Source of the DNA: Neptuniibacter marinus
GTDB lineage: Bacteria > Pseudomonadota > Gammaproteobacteria > Pseudomonadales > Balneatricaceae
NCBI RefSeq assembly: GCF_001597725.1
Contig: NZ_LUTR01000001.1
Location: 62,001 to 126,000 of the forward strand
Length of the DNA stretch: 64,000 nt
Direction of reading: 5' to 3'
The notes under the pieces were generated by a model that did not search any database, had not been told where the DNA came from, and saw only the letters and a program-made list of their open reading frames with translations. This document shows, in pieces, positions 1-8,166 of the stretch; the first letter of the stretch is position 1, and the number at the start of each line of letters is the position of its first letter. A program made the position numbers and the translations under genes.

Positions 1-162
1 CTTTGGGATGCAACATCAAGCATACTTACACTAGAGATAATGTTCTGGGTAGCCATGTTCTTTGTGCCTATTATTTTGATTTACACCTTGTGGGGGTACT
101 ACAAAATGTGGCGCAGAATCGAACCTGAATTTATTGAACAGAACAGCGTTTCTAATTATTAG
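1..162 (+). CDS. cydB: Cytochrome bd ubiquinol oxidase subunit II, C-terminal fragment
   Basis: The window opens inside this gene; 53 codons and a TAG stop remain. The readable end has a hydrophobic helix (FWVAMFFVPIILIYTLW) followed by a short polar tail, as at the C-terminus of CydB. CydB is the second membrane subunit of the high-affinity quinol oxidase cytochrome bd, which reduces oxygen to water in the cytoplasmic membrane. The identification rests mainly on the tail sequence and on cydX nine bases downstream. The 5' part lies outside the window. Confidence 0.9.
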   Translation, partial: LWDATSSILTLEIMFWVAMFFVPIILIYTLWGYYKMWRRIEPEFIEQNSVSNY

Positions 163-171
163 GAGAGATAT

Positions 172-267
172 ATGTGGTACTTTGCTTGGATTTTAGGCGT
201 CTTGCTGGCATGTAGCTTTGGTATTATCAACGCTATGTGGCTAGAAAATCACTTCGACGAAGAATAG
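172..267 (+). CDS. cydX: Cytochrome bd small subunit CydX
   Basis: This 31-residue protein begins MWYFAWILGVLLAC and continues FGIINAMWLE, the classic CydX single transmembrane helix with a short charged tail (NHFDEE). CydX stabilises the haem centres of the CydAB oxidase. The start ATG lies 9 bases after the cydB stop, with the Shine-Dalgarno sequence AGGAGA in between, so it is co-translated as the last gene of the cydABX operon. It is short enough to be missed by length-filtered gene callers. Confidence 0.95.
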   Translation: MWYFAWILGVLLACSFGIINAMWLENHFDEE

Positions 268-279
268 AAAAACATTTAA

Positions 280-302
280 GGGGCTAACCTCATGTTAGCC
301 CC
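280..302 (+). terminator. Hairpin ending the cydABX operon
   Basis: A perfect 9-bp stem (GGGGCTAAC / GTTAGCCCC) with a 5-nt loop starts 12 bases after the cydX stop. There is no good T tract after it (CTATAAATC follows), so termination may be weak. It may also serve the convergent regulator gene on the other strand, which ends at 367. Confidence 0.7.
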
Positions 303-366
303 CTATAAATCATCCTATTTATAGGGGAAGACTAAACAAGATTCAGTACCTTTGAATTAAGCACGG

Positions 367-1692
367 TCACTCCCCCTCTTTTAACTTTCTATACAAAGTA
401 CGCAGACTACATCCAGCAATCTCTGCGACTTCGGACTTATCAGTATAATGAGCCAGAAGCTGTCTAATATAAGCCTGCTCAACCTCTACCAGACTGCAAC
501 GAGCTTGTGCCAACGCCAACAATCCTTGTGGTGTATTTTTACCATTCTCTGGCACATAAAGGCTCAATGCCAAAGCCTGCTGCAGAGTCGCAACATTGAT
601 CTCTGGTCTATCACTGAGCACAACAGCTCGTTCAAGAATATTTTTCAATTCGCGGATATTACCTGTAAATGGCTGCTTCTCCAGCAACGCAATAGCCTCG
701 TTATCAAGCCTAAGAGGCGAACCGCTATCAATCCTCAACAAAATACTTTTAACCAGCAAAGGCAGATCTTCTTTACGCTCCGCAAGCGAGGGCAATCGAA
801 TGGGGAAGGTACTAATACGATGGTAAAGATCCTCACGAAATTCATTCGCTGCGACCATCTCTGGAAGATTTTTGTGAGTAGCACAGATCAGCCTAAAGTC
901 AGCCTCATAAGATTGACTCTCCCCTACTGGACGAAATGTTCTCGTTTCAATCAAACGCAGCAATTTAACCTGCAGATGCAAAGGGATATCGCCCACCTCA
1001 TCAAGAAACAGAGTCCCTCCCCGTGCAGACTCCACCAAACCTTTACGGTTATTCGTTGCCCCCGTAAAAGCCCCTTTAATATGGCCAAACATTTCACTTT
1101 CAAAAAGTGTGTCGGTCAAACCAGAACACTCAACCGTAACAAAAGGCTTTCGAGTACGCTGACTCACATCATGCAGAGCCAGTGCAGCCAACTCTTTACC
1201 ACTACCCGACGGCCCGGTCAGCAAGACACTCGTTTCCGTTTTACCTACACGCTGAATCAGGTCGACCAGTTTATTGAATGCAGGACTTCGCCCAATCATT
1301 TTATTGGCGATAGGTTCAGCACTCACTTCACTAACGGGTTTCATTACTTCAATAAAGTAACGACGTTCCTGTTCATCAGTAATAGGAGTGGTCTCTATGC
1401 GCATATGCTCTTTGCCTTGCGCCGTATTATGAATATGCAAAACACTCGAGGTAGAGCCACTCTCAAGCGCTGCCTTCATTGGACAGCTCTCACCCTCCAT
1501 ATCACAAGGCTGTTGATAACCGTGAGACAATTCATAACACTTAGCATAACCATCCCTAGGCAAGGGCTTAAAACGATGAGTATAGTGTTGGTTAGAGGCC
1601 ACTACATTATAGTGTTCATCCAAAAGCACCGCAGGCTCATGGTAGCTCTCCAAAACATTAGTGATGGATGCAAGCCAGTTATTATAGGTCAT
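367..1692 (-). CDS. Sigma54-dependent activator with Cys-rich PAS domain
   Basis: A 441-residue enhancer-binding protein. The N-terminal PAS-like domain (about 10-115) carries Cys52, His57, Cys63 and Cys70 in the pattern CYELSHG...PC......CPM, suggesting a metal or redox sensor. The AAA+ domain (about 130-365) has Walker A GPSGSGKE (160-167), the sigma54-contacting GAFTGA loop (207-212) and Walker B TLFLDE. A Fis-type helix-turn-helix closes the protein ([17 protein letters not shown]). I chose ATG at 1692 because GGGGTGG stands 6 nt upstream; an in-frame TTG at 1716 is the alternative. It lies between cydABX and cydDC and diverges from cydD, so control of cytochrome bd biogenesis is an attractive inference. 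No canonical -24/-12 promoter was seen upstream of cydD. Confidence 0.85.
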   Translation of the reverse strand: MTYNNWLASITNVLESYHEPAVLLDEHYNVVASNQHYTHRFKPLPRDGYAKCYELSHGYQQPCDMEGESCPMKAALESGSTSSVLHIHNTAQGKEHMRIETTPITDEQERRYFIEVMKPVSEVSAEPIANKMIGRSPAFNKLVDLIQRVGKTETSVLLTGPSGSGKELAALALHDVSQRTRKPFVTVECSGLTDTLFESEMFGHIKGAFTGATNNRKGLVESARGGTLFLDEVGDIPLHLQVKLLRLIETRTFRPVGESQSYEADFRLICATHKNLPEMVAANEFREDLYHRISTFPIRLPSLAERKEDLPLLVKSILLRIDSGSPLRLDNEAIALLEKQPFTGNIRELKNILERAVVLSDRPEINVATLQQALALSLYVPENGKNTPQGLLALAQARCSLVEVEQAYIRQLLAHYTDKSEVAEIAGCSLRTLYRKLKEGE

Positions 1693-1708
1693 CGTTTCCA
1701 CCCCAAAA

Positions 1709-1737
1709 TTTGTCAAAGATCTGTCAATAATGACAAA
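1709..1737. promoter_or_regulatory. TGTCA/TGACA half-site cluster, possible operator
   Basis: In the divergent gap before cydD three half-sites occur: TGTCA at 1711-1715, TGTCA at 1722-1726 and inverted TGACA at 1731-1735. The first two are 11 bp (one helical turn) apart and the last two form an inverted repeat with a 4-bp spacer. The outer pair reads TTTGTCA...TGACAAA. Such an arrangement suits a dimeric activator, possibly the adjacent sigma54-type protein. The function is inferred. Confidence 0.4.
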
Positions 1738-1792
1738 AACCTACTTTTAGAGCTAGCATAAATAGCCAAACATTAGAGTTAACATATAAACC

Positions 1793-3505
1793 ATGGGTAA
1801 AGAGTCTAAAAAAACACAGTTTAAGGACGCAGCAGATCTGCTTCGCCAATTTAGTCTGCATGGCAAACGGGAAAACCGGTTATCCATACTGCTTGGTCTT
1901 CTGCAAATCGCTATGACAATTCTATTTGCGTTTGTCGTGGCTGATATTTTAGATAACGCCCTATTTCAACCGGAAAAAACACTACCCACTGCGCAAGTTT
2001 GGCTCATCTTAACGCTGAGTTTATTGACAAAAGCCGTAGCGACCTACATGCAAAACAACATCGCTAATCAGGCTAGCATTAAGATACGCAGTCAATTACG
2101 GCAATTTGCACTCAACCATTGCTTTACCCTTAATATTCGACTTTTCCCTCGATTTAAGACCGCGGAGCTTAGCAACCTGCTCAGTACTGAAATTAATAGC
2201 CTCCGGCTCTACTTTGCGGATTATAGTGCGCAAAAATATTTAGCGGTTTTGATGCCAATTGCGGTAATCATTGCAGCGGCTACCGTTAACTGGCTAGTGC
2301 CTATTATATTGGCATTAACTGCCCCATTAGTGCCTTTATTCATGATTCTAGTAGGGAAAAAAGCAGGGCAAGCAAGTCATGATAATCTCCAACAGCTTAA
2401 CCGTCTTGGCAACTTAATGTCTGACCGGCTAAAAAATCTACAAGCACTCCAACTTGCCGGCACTACAGAGCAAGAAGCGGATAAATTATTCCAAAAGTCA
2501 GAATCATTCCGCGAAACCACCATGAAAGTTTTACGTCTCGCATTTTTATCAAACACTATACTTGAGTTTTTTAGCGCCATTAGTGTGGCATTAGTCGCTG
2601 TTTATCTAGGCTTATTTTTTCTCGATAAATATCAACTGGGGAGTTGGAGCGATGACCTAAGCTTGAGCCAAGGTGTATTCCTCCTGATGCTTGCGCCTGA
2701 ATTTTACTTACCTTTACGTCGTCTCGGCACCTTATATCACGCCAAAGCGGACGCAACGAGCGTTGCCGAACATCTGCTCACGCTTAATAAGTTAGCCTCT
2801 CAGGTATCGAGCAACGAATTAAATTTAGAACAACAGCCTCTCCCTAAAATAGACAGCTTACAACTTGATACCGTTCAAGCGGGAGCTAAAGAGCGACCTC
2901 TTCATACGCCTATCTCTATTACTCTAGAGATGAAAGATCGAGTGTTACTCAACGGCCCCTCGGGTTCAGGTAAAACAACACTGCTAGATACCTTGGCGGG
3001 GTTATATCCTCTTCATCAAGGCAAGATAAAACTTAATGAGGTTGAACATAACATCTACCAACATCCAGACTGGCAGCAACAAATTGGCTATATGACCCAA
3101 ACCCCTGAACTACTGTTCGCCAGTATTCGAGAGAATCTTTGCCTTGGTCGTGATTTCTCAGATGAAACACTATTTCAAGCCCTCAAAGACGCACAAATAG
3201 AGGAGCTTATTAGCTCACTCCCCGGCGGGCTGGATTATATAATTAGTGATCAGGGTGGCTATCTATCAGGTGGGCAAGCACAACGTATCGCTTTAGCTCG
3301 CGTTTTTCTGCACAAACCTCGTTTATTACTTTTAGATGAGCCCACCGCCAACCTTGATGAAGCAACCGCTCAAGCTTTTATGTTGCAATTAGCCGTCTAT
3401 GTGGAGCAAGGGGGCATACTCATCATGACCAGCCACCGGCCCACAGATCAACACTTTTTCAATAAAGTCATTACTATGCAAGCCTTAGGAGAATCACATG
3501 AATAA
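1793..3505 (+). CDS. cydD: Glutathione/cysteine ABC exporter subunit CydD
   Basis: A 570-residue half-transporter with an N-terminal membrane domain (about 25-330) and a C-terminal ATPase domain. The ATPase shows Walker A GPSGSGKTT (about 386), the signature LSGGQAQRIALARV and Walker B LLLLDEPTANLD. CydD pairs with CydC to export cysteine and glutathione to the periplasm, needed for assembly of cytochrome bd. The stop overlaps the cydC start by 8 bp, so translation is coupled. Proximity to cydBX supports CydD over a generic ABC exporter. The Shine-Dalgarno sequence is weak. Confidence 0.92.
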   Translation: MGKESKKTQFKDAADLLRQFSLHGKRENRLSILLGLLQIAMTILFAFVVADILDNALFQPEKTLPTAQVWLILTLSLLTKAVATYMQNNIANQASIKIRSQLRQFALNHCFTLNIRLFPRFKTAELSNLLSTEINSLRLYFADYSAQKYLAVLMPIAVIIAAATVNWLVPIILALTAPLVPLFMILVGKKAGQASHDNLQQLNRLGNLMSDRLKNLQALQLAGTTEQEADKLFQKSESFRETTMKVLRLAFLSNTILEFFSAISVALVAVYLGLFFLDKYQLGSWSDDLSLSQGVFLLMLAPEFYLPLRRLGTLYHAKADATSVAEHLLTLNKLASQVSSNELNLEQQPLPKIDSLQLDTVQAGAKERPLHTPISITLEMKDRVLLNGPSGSGKTTLLDTLAGLYPLHQGKIKLNEVEHNIYQHPDWQQQIGYMTQTPELLFASIRENLCLGRDFSDETLFQALKDAQIEELISSLPGGLDYIISDQGGYLSGGQAQRIALARVFLHKPRLLLLDEPTANLDEATAQAFMLQLAVYVEQGGILIMTSHRPTDQHFFNKVITMQALGESHE

Positions 3506-5129
3506 TGTCAAACGGCACTATTTAAAACTACTCCGGCAAGAGTATAAAATGGCGTTGCTTGGGGTTCTTCTTGCCGTTATTACTGCCTATTCAGGTATCG
3601 CTCTACTCGCGGTTTCGGGCTGGTTTATCAGTGCTGCGGCCTTAGCTGGGCTAAGCGCTGTGGCCGCACACTCTTTTAATTTCTTTGCCCCAGGCGCTAT
3701 AGTCCGCGGCTTATCTATGTCACGAACCGCAGGGCGCTACGGCGAGCGTTTAAGTAGTCACGAAGCAACCTTTAGAATCATCTCAAATTTGCGGGCAGAT
3801 CTATTCCGTCTCATTAGTCGCTTGAACTGGAACGAACAACAACTTAATCGCCACGAAACCTCCAGCCGTCTCTTACAAGATATTCAAAATATCGAAGCGA
3901 TCTATCTCTCCGCAATACTTCCTGCTGCAGTCAGCTTTTTGGTTATGGTCGCCTATTTAGTAACTTTATATCTAGTACTACCAGCGTTAATACCATGGGT
4001 TATCATCCCTTTAATATTTGCAACGTTTATTATGCCTTGGCTGTATAGCCATCGCGTCTTACAATCTGAGTCCACTTTACATAAACGTCACAGCGAACAA
4101 TGGTTATCTGCCAGTGCATTATTAAGCAATATGAGAACACTGACTCTATTTGAGCGCCTAAAACACAGTGGAGAATACCTACAAAAACAGGCCCAAGAGT
4201 CCGATAACTACGAATCCATGGCAGTACAACGCCAACAACACATATTACTACTCACCCAAGCCATTCTGATTATTATGACCGTACTCATATTTTGGCAGGG
4301 TTTATTAGCTTTCCAGCAAGGTCAGCTTGAAGGCGCTTATGCCTTTATGCTCCTATTATTAACCTTAGGCAGTGCTGAAGTATTACTTAATAACTGCCCA
4401 GCTCTAGCAAACCTAGGTCTTGGTTTAGCCGCGTTAGGTCGTCTCCAAGACAACCTCACGAACAACACAGAAACACTCGACAAACGGACTTTCACGCAAA
4501 CGGATTCCAGCACTATCGGCCTGCACATCAACCAGCTTAATTACCGCTACCCACAGCAAAAAACTGACATATTTAAGCAGTTTAACCTTAGGTATGATGG
4601 ACCGAATTGGATCTGGCTAAATGGAAGTAGCGGCGTAGGTAAAAGCACCTTGCTCAGTCTGATTTATGGACAACTCGCTCCTAGTGCTGGCAGCATAGAG
4701 TTTACCGGTTTAAACGCAGATGAGATCCGCTTTATGCCACAACGTATCGATATACTCCGCGCCACACTTAGGGATAACCTAACACTTAATATCACATCCT
4801 CAGAGCAAGCCATTAGGCATGCACTCAATATTGTTGAATTGGGAGAGTGGGCAAAAAGGCTTCCTAACGGTCTAGACACGTGGTTAGGCGAGGGTGAATG
4901 GCAACCTTCCGGCGGCGAACGTAAGCGAATTGGTTTAGCTCGCCTGATACTCCAAAACCCTCAATTTATCCTACTCGATGAGCCTACTGCCGGTATGGAT
5001 AGCACCCTTGCAGCCCAAATTTACTCGCAATTAAGAGCACACTGGGCCGACAAGATCGTGTTATGCAGCAGCCATGAGCATGATTTCATCACAGCGAAGG
5101 ATCAACGCCTTGAATTAACCGCCGTGTAA
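3498..5129 (+). CDS. cydC: Glutathione/cysteine ABC exporter subunit CydC
   Basis: A 543-residue type I ABC half-exporter and partner of CydD. The transmembrane region starts with the strongly hydrophobic LLGVLLAVITAYSGIALLAV and includes the CydC-like stretch SAAALAGLSAVAAHSFNFFAPGA. The ATPase shows Walker A NGSSGVGKSTLL, the signature PSGGERKRIGLARL and Walker B FILLDEPTAG. Its ATG lies inside the end of cydD. No strong terminator follows; the next gene, fumC, begins 157 bp later. Confidence 0.92.
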   Translation: MNNVKRHYLKLLRQEYKMALLGVLLAVITAYSGIALLAVSGWFISAAALAGLSAVAAHSFNFFAPGAIVRGLSMSRTAGRYGERLSSHEATFRIISNLRADLFRLISRLNWNEQQLNRHETSSRLLQDIQNIEAIYLSAILPAAVSFLVMVAYLVTLYLVLPALIPWVIIPLIFATFIMPWLYSHRVLQSESTLHKRHSEQWLSASALLSNMRTLTLFERLKHSGEYLQKQAQESDNYESMAVQRQQHILLLTQAILIIMTVLIFWQGLLAFQQGQLEGAYAFMLLLLTLGSAEVLLNNCPALANLGLGLAALGRLQDNLTNNTETLDKRTFTQTDSSTIGLHINQLNYRYPQQKTDIFKQFNLRYDGPNWIWLNGSSGVGKSTLLSLIYGQLAPSAGSIEFTGLNADEIRFMPQRIDILRATLRDNLTLNITSSEQAIRHALNIVELGEWAKRLPNGLDTWLGEGEWQPSGGERKRIGLARLILQNPQFILLDEPTAGMDSTLAAQIYSQLRAHWADKIVLCSSHEHDFITAKDQRLELTAV

Positions 5130-5285
5130 AAACAGCCTAAATAATAGCGAACAACTCTATCGCAGGGTGGTTAGTATCAAAGGATAGCCAAGGTTATTTT
5201 TTTGTCTTAGGCAGAAGGGAATCCATATTTATCCACACCTAGACTAAACTTAAAAAGCGACATAAGCCCTATCACAGGTGAACTC

Positions 5286-6656
5286 ATGGACAAAAATAAC
5301 TACCGAATAGAGAACGACTCCCTAGGTGACGTACAAGTTCCAAACGACGCCCTTTACGGCGCTCAAACCCAACGTGCTGTAGATAATTTCGCCATCAGCG
5401 GCATCACCATGCCTAGAGTATTTATTCGCTCTATTGGCTTGGTAAAGGCTGCTTGTGCAGCTGCCAATACAGAATTAAAGATACTGGATGCAGAGGTATC
5501 AGCTGCGATCCAGTGTGCCGCTAAAGATGTTAGTTGTGGGCATTATGACCATGATTTTCCTTTGGATGTGTTCCAAACAGGTTCTGGCACCAGCACCAAT
5601 ATGAACGCAAATGAAGTCATCGCCCACTTGGCCGCTAAACAACTAAATTCACCCGTTAACCCTAATGATCAGGTTAACATGAGCCAAAGCTCCAATGATG
5701 TCATACCGACCTGCATCCATTTAAGTGCAGCCCTACTACTGAATGAACGTCTCATCCCTGCCCTAGAACAGCTGATGCAAGTTATTAATGACCGATCAGA
5801 AGCCTTAACACAGGTCGTTAAAACCGGACGCACTCACTTAATGGATGCCATGCCTGTCACTTACGCTCAAGAATTAAGTGGTTGGAAAGCACAAATAGAA
5901 CAATCAAAAGATAGATTACTCGATGTACAACCACGGCTATTTCAACTAGCGATTGGTGGAACAGCGGTAGGCACAGGCATCAATGCCCCTGAAGGTTTTG
6001 CAGAAAAAGTATGCGCTGAGTTAAGCCAACTCACTAACTTACCATTTGAAGTCACGCCAAATCACTTTGCTGCTATCAGCAGCCAAGATACCGCCGTAGA
6101 GTTAAGCGGCCAACTCAAAACCTTAGCGGTAGCCTTAGTAAAGATTTCTAATGATCTACGTTGGGCAAACAGTGGACCATTAGCTGGATTAGGTGAGATT
6201 AGCTTGCCGGTGTTACAACCGGGCAGCAGCATCATGCCGGGTAAAGTGAATCCTGTCGTTCCAGAAGCCGTGGCAATGGCTGCTACGCAAGCAATAGGCA
6301 ATGATTGTTGTATCACCCTTGCAGGTCAATCCGGTAATTTTCAACTTAATGTAATGCTACCCCTTGTTGCTCACAACCTAATTCAAAGCATTGAGCTATT
6401 AAGCAACAGCGTTAGCTTACTCGCAGATAAAGCGATCTCAAAAATGACGATCAATATTGACCGTATGGAATCAACCTTAGCTCTAAACCCTATCTTAATT
6501 ACCGCTCTCAATCGAGTTATCGGCTATGAACAAGGCGCAATCATCGCTAAGCGAGCTTACGCCGAAAAAAGAACCGTACTTGAGGTAGCAATCGAGGTAA
6601 CAGGTATGGACGCTGATGAGTTAAGTCGATTATTGGATCCAAAGAACTTAACCTAA
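5286..6656 (+). CDS. fumC: Class II fumarate hydratase
   Basis: A 456-residue enzyme of the fumarase/aspartase superfamily that interconverts fumarate and L-malate in the TCA cycle. Diagnostic motifs are GSGTSTNMNANEV, GRTHLMDAMPV (catalytic His region) and the superfamily signature GSSIMPGKVNPV. The length agrees with FumC (about 460). Aspartase is excluded by the GRTHLMDA form and overall pattern. AGGTG lies 6 nt before the ATG. It is an iron-free, oxygen-stable isozyme by family knowledge. It stands alone between cydC and the oppositely oriented cytochrome genes. Confidence 0.95.
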   Translation: MDKNNYRIENDSLGDVQVPNDALYGAQTQRAVDNFAISGITMPRVFIRSIGLVKAACAAANTELKILDAEVSAAIQCAAKDVSCGHYDHDFPLDVFQTGSGTSTNMNANEVIAHLAAKQLNSPVNPNDQVNMSQSSNDVIPTCIHLSAALLLNERLIPALEQLMQVINDRSEALTQVVKTGRTHLMDAMPVTYAQELSGWKAQIEQSKDRLLDVQPRLFQLAIGGTAVGTGINAPEGFAEKVCAELSQLTNLPFEVTPNHFAAISSQDTAVELSGQLKTLAVALVKISNDLRWANSGPLAGLGEISLPVLQPGSSIMPGKVNPVVPEAVAMAATQAIGNDCCITLAGQSGNFQLNVMLPLVAHNLIQSIELLSNSVSLLADKAISKMTINIDRMESTLALNPILITALNRVIGYEQGAIIAKRAYAEKRTVLEVAIEVTGMDADELSRLLDPKNLT

Positions 6657-6717
6657 ACCCTTATCTAAAATAGTCTAAGCGCTAGAGGTTAAATTTAAGT
6701 CAGTATAAGAAATGGAT

Positions 6718-6740
6718 AAGGGAGGTCAGAACTCTCCCTT
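6718..6740. terminator. Possible bidirectional hairpin between fumC and cytochrome b561
   Basis: A 7-bp perfect stem (AAGGGAG / CTCCCTT) with a 9-nt loop lies in the convergent gap. No T tract flanks it, so it is a weak candidate. Confidence 0.35.
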
Positions 6741-6759
6741 AAACTAAAAGAGGCATATA

Positions 6760-7419
6760 TTAGATAGGTAAACCAAACAGGTAATACACCCAAGCAACGC
6801 TCAATGCGATACACATTAACAAAGCAACAGGGTTAACAGACTCTCTAGGCTTTGCGTTACCTAAGTCTTTCTTCGTTCCCGTCACCATAGAAGCCACCAG
6901 CTTCTCTTTAAATAAGATGCTATGTGTAATAACACCCAAAATATGCAACCCAACTAAACACTGTAGGATAAGCTGTACAGTATGATGAACTTCTGCGCCT
7001 AAACTTGCCAGCTCATCACTTACGCTCGCATAAAAAGGGCCTTCCCATAAAACCTCGTCTGAGGTTATTAAGCCTGAAGCGATTTGCAGCATAAGCAGTA
7101 AAATAAGCATCACAACCATCATGGCGCCAGCAGGGTTATGGCCATAAAAATGCTCTGATGTATCACCTTTAACAGTCGATTTTAGATAACTCAGCCCCTT
7201 GATTGGTGAAACAATAAAAGAACAGAAACGCGCATAATAAGTACCCACGACACCCCATAAAACACGAAAAAGAATCAAACCAGATAATAAGTAGCCACTA
7301 TAAAAGTGCCATTGCATCAGGCTGTCATCCCAATTACCGCTATAAATCAGAAACAGAAACAGTGAAACTAGCACCCAGTGGAAAATCCGGGTCGGTAGAT
7401 CCCAAATTTTAACCATCAA
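6760..7419 (-). CDS. Cytochrome b561-family membrane protein
   Basis: A 219-residue integral membrane protein with about four helices and His residues placed to bind haem b: RIFHWVLVSLFLFLIYSG in helix 1, MQWHFYSGYLLSG in helix 2 and HHTVQLILQCLVGLHILGVITH near the C-terminus. This is the di-haem cytochrome b561/hydrogenase b-type fold, which moves electrons between quinols and periplasmic acceptors. It is the second gene after a cytochrome c' gene on the same strand, 76 bp apart with a strong hairpin between. The pairing suggests it is the electron donor to the c-type protein. Confidence 0.85.
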   Translation of the reverse strand: MMVKIWDLPTRIFHWVLVSLFLFLIYSGNWDDSLMQWHFYSGYLLSGLILFRVLWGVVGTYYARFCSFIVSPIKGLSYLKSTVKGDTSEHFYGHNPAGAMMVVMLILLLMLQIASGLITSDEVLWEGPFYASVSDELASLGAEVHHTVQLILQCLVGLHILGVITHSILFKEKLVASMVTGTKKDLGNAKPRESVNPVALLMCIALSVAWVYYLFGLPI

Positions 7420-7454
7420 TTTAATACTCCTTATACCATTAAAGGTTTCAATAG

Positions 7455-7486
7455 AAGGTAGCCCTATTAAACAATAAGGCTACCTT
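7455..7486 (-). other. Intercistronic RNA hairpin, cytochrome c' to b561
   Basis: On the minus strand a 14-bp stem with one G-U pair (AAGGTAGCCTTATT / AATAGGGCTACCTT) closes a GTTT loop. It lies between the cytochrome c' stop and the b561 start with no T tract, so it may be a partial terminator or an mRNA-stabilising element that gives more cytochrome c' than b561. Confidence 0.55.
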
Positions 7487-7495
7487 TAGATCTTT

Positions 7496-7969
7496 TTACT
7501 TAGCTTTGTAATTGTCGTGACAAGATTTACATGACTTACCTAAAGGACCAATCGCACCACGTAATGCGTCAAGACCCTGACCTGCACTTTCAGCCATAGT
7601 ATTTGTCGCCGCTACCCAGTTTTTATGCTTTTCACCAATATCTGAATCTGCCGCCCAAATGTCTGCTTTAGCTTTTGTCACGTCAGACAAACCTTCAGCA
7701 TCCATATCAGAACCTTTAGGCCACATCAGCCCATTATCCATTGCCGCCGCGTTTTTCAAGTTATTGGCAATCGCTTGAGCCAATTCAGCATCATAATCAC
7801 GCTTCCCTTTAGCCATCGCAGCAAGTACACCCATATTAAACTTCATCATTTGGAAGAAACCTTGACGGCCTTCAATTTGATCTTCAAAGGGAAAATCTTC
7901 CGCCATGGCAGGTGAAACGGCTGTCGTTAGTAGTGTTGCGCATAATGCGGCCTTAAAAAATTTTTCCAT
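7496..7969 (-). CDS. Cytochrome c' (class II c-type cytochrome)
   Basis: A 157-residue periplasmic protein with a clear signal peptide (MEKFFKAALCATLLTTAVSPAMA). It has the class II layout: a helical bundle with a single C-terminal haem site CKSCHDNYK, and an N-terminal RQGFFQMMKFNMGVLAAM helix. Cytochromes c' bind nitric oxide and protect against nitrosative stress; some act as electron carriers. The Shine-Dalgarno region is GAGGAGAGTCTGATA before the ATG. It is the first gene of a pair with the b561 protein. Its closeness to the NO-resistant cytochrome bd genes is suggestive only. Confidence 0.92.
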   Translation of the reverse strand: MEKFFKAALCATLLTTAVSPAMAEDFPFEDQIEGRQGFFQMMKFNMGVLAAMAKGKRDYDAELAQAIANNLKNAAAMDNGLMWPKGSDMDAEGLSDVTKAKADIWAADSDIGEKHKNWVAATNTMAESAGQGLDALRGAIGPLGKSCKSCHDNYKAK

Positions 7970-8090
7970 TATCAGACTCTCCTCACGTGTTTATTTATTA
8001 GAACTAATCATATCATTCCCACTAAGTAAGAATAATCTAATATTAAAAATTAATCTGTAAAGTTATGTAAAAAACACCATAAAACAGACC

Positions 8091-8116
8091 AAAAAAAACC
8101 GAGCCTAAGCCCGGTT
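8091..8116 (-). terminator. Rho-independent terminator of the symporter gene
   Basis: On the minus strand an 8-bp stem with one G-U pair (AACCGGGC / GCTCGGTT), loop TTAG, is followed by eight T residues. It lies about 50 bp past the symporter stop. Confidence 0.85.
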
Positions 8117-8166
8117 AATTCGACTATTAAAACCCAGAATCTTATGCTTGAGCTTTAATTTTCCGT

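Noticed and set aside
448-1761. A 437-codon open frame on the plus strand opposite the sigma54 activator
   Set aside because: It is a shadow of the activator gene: no family pattern, atypical composition, and the opposite strand has complete domain motifs.
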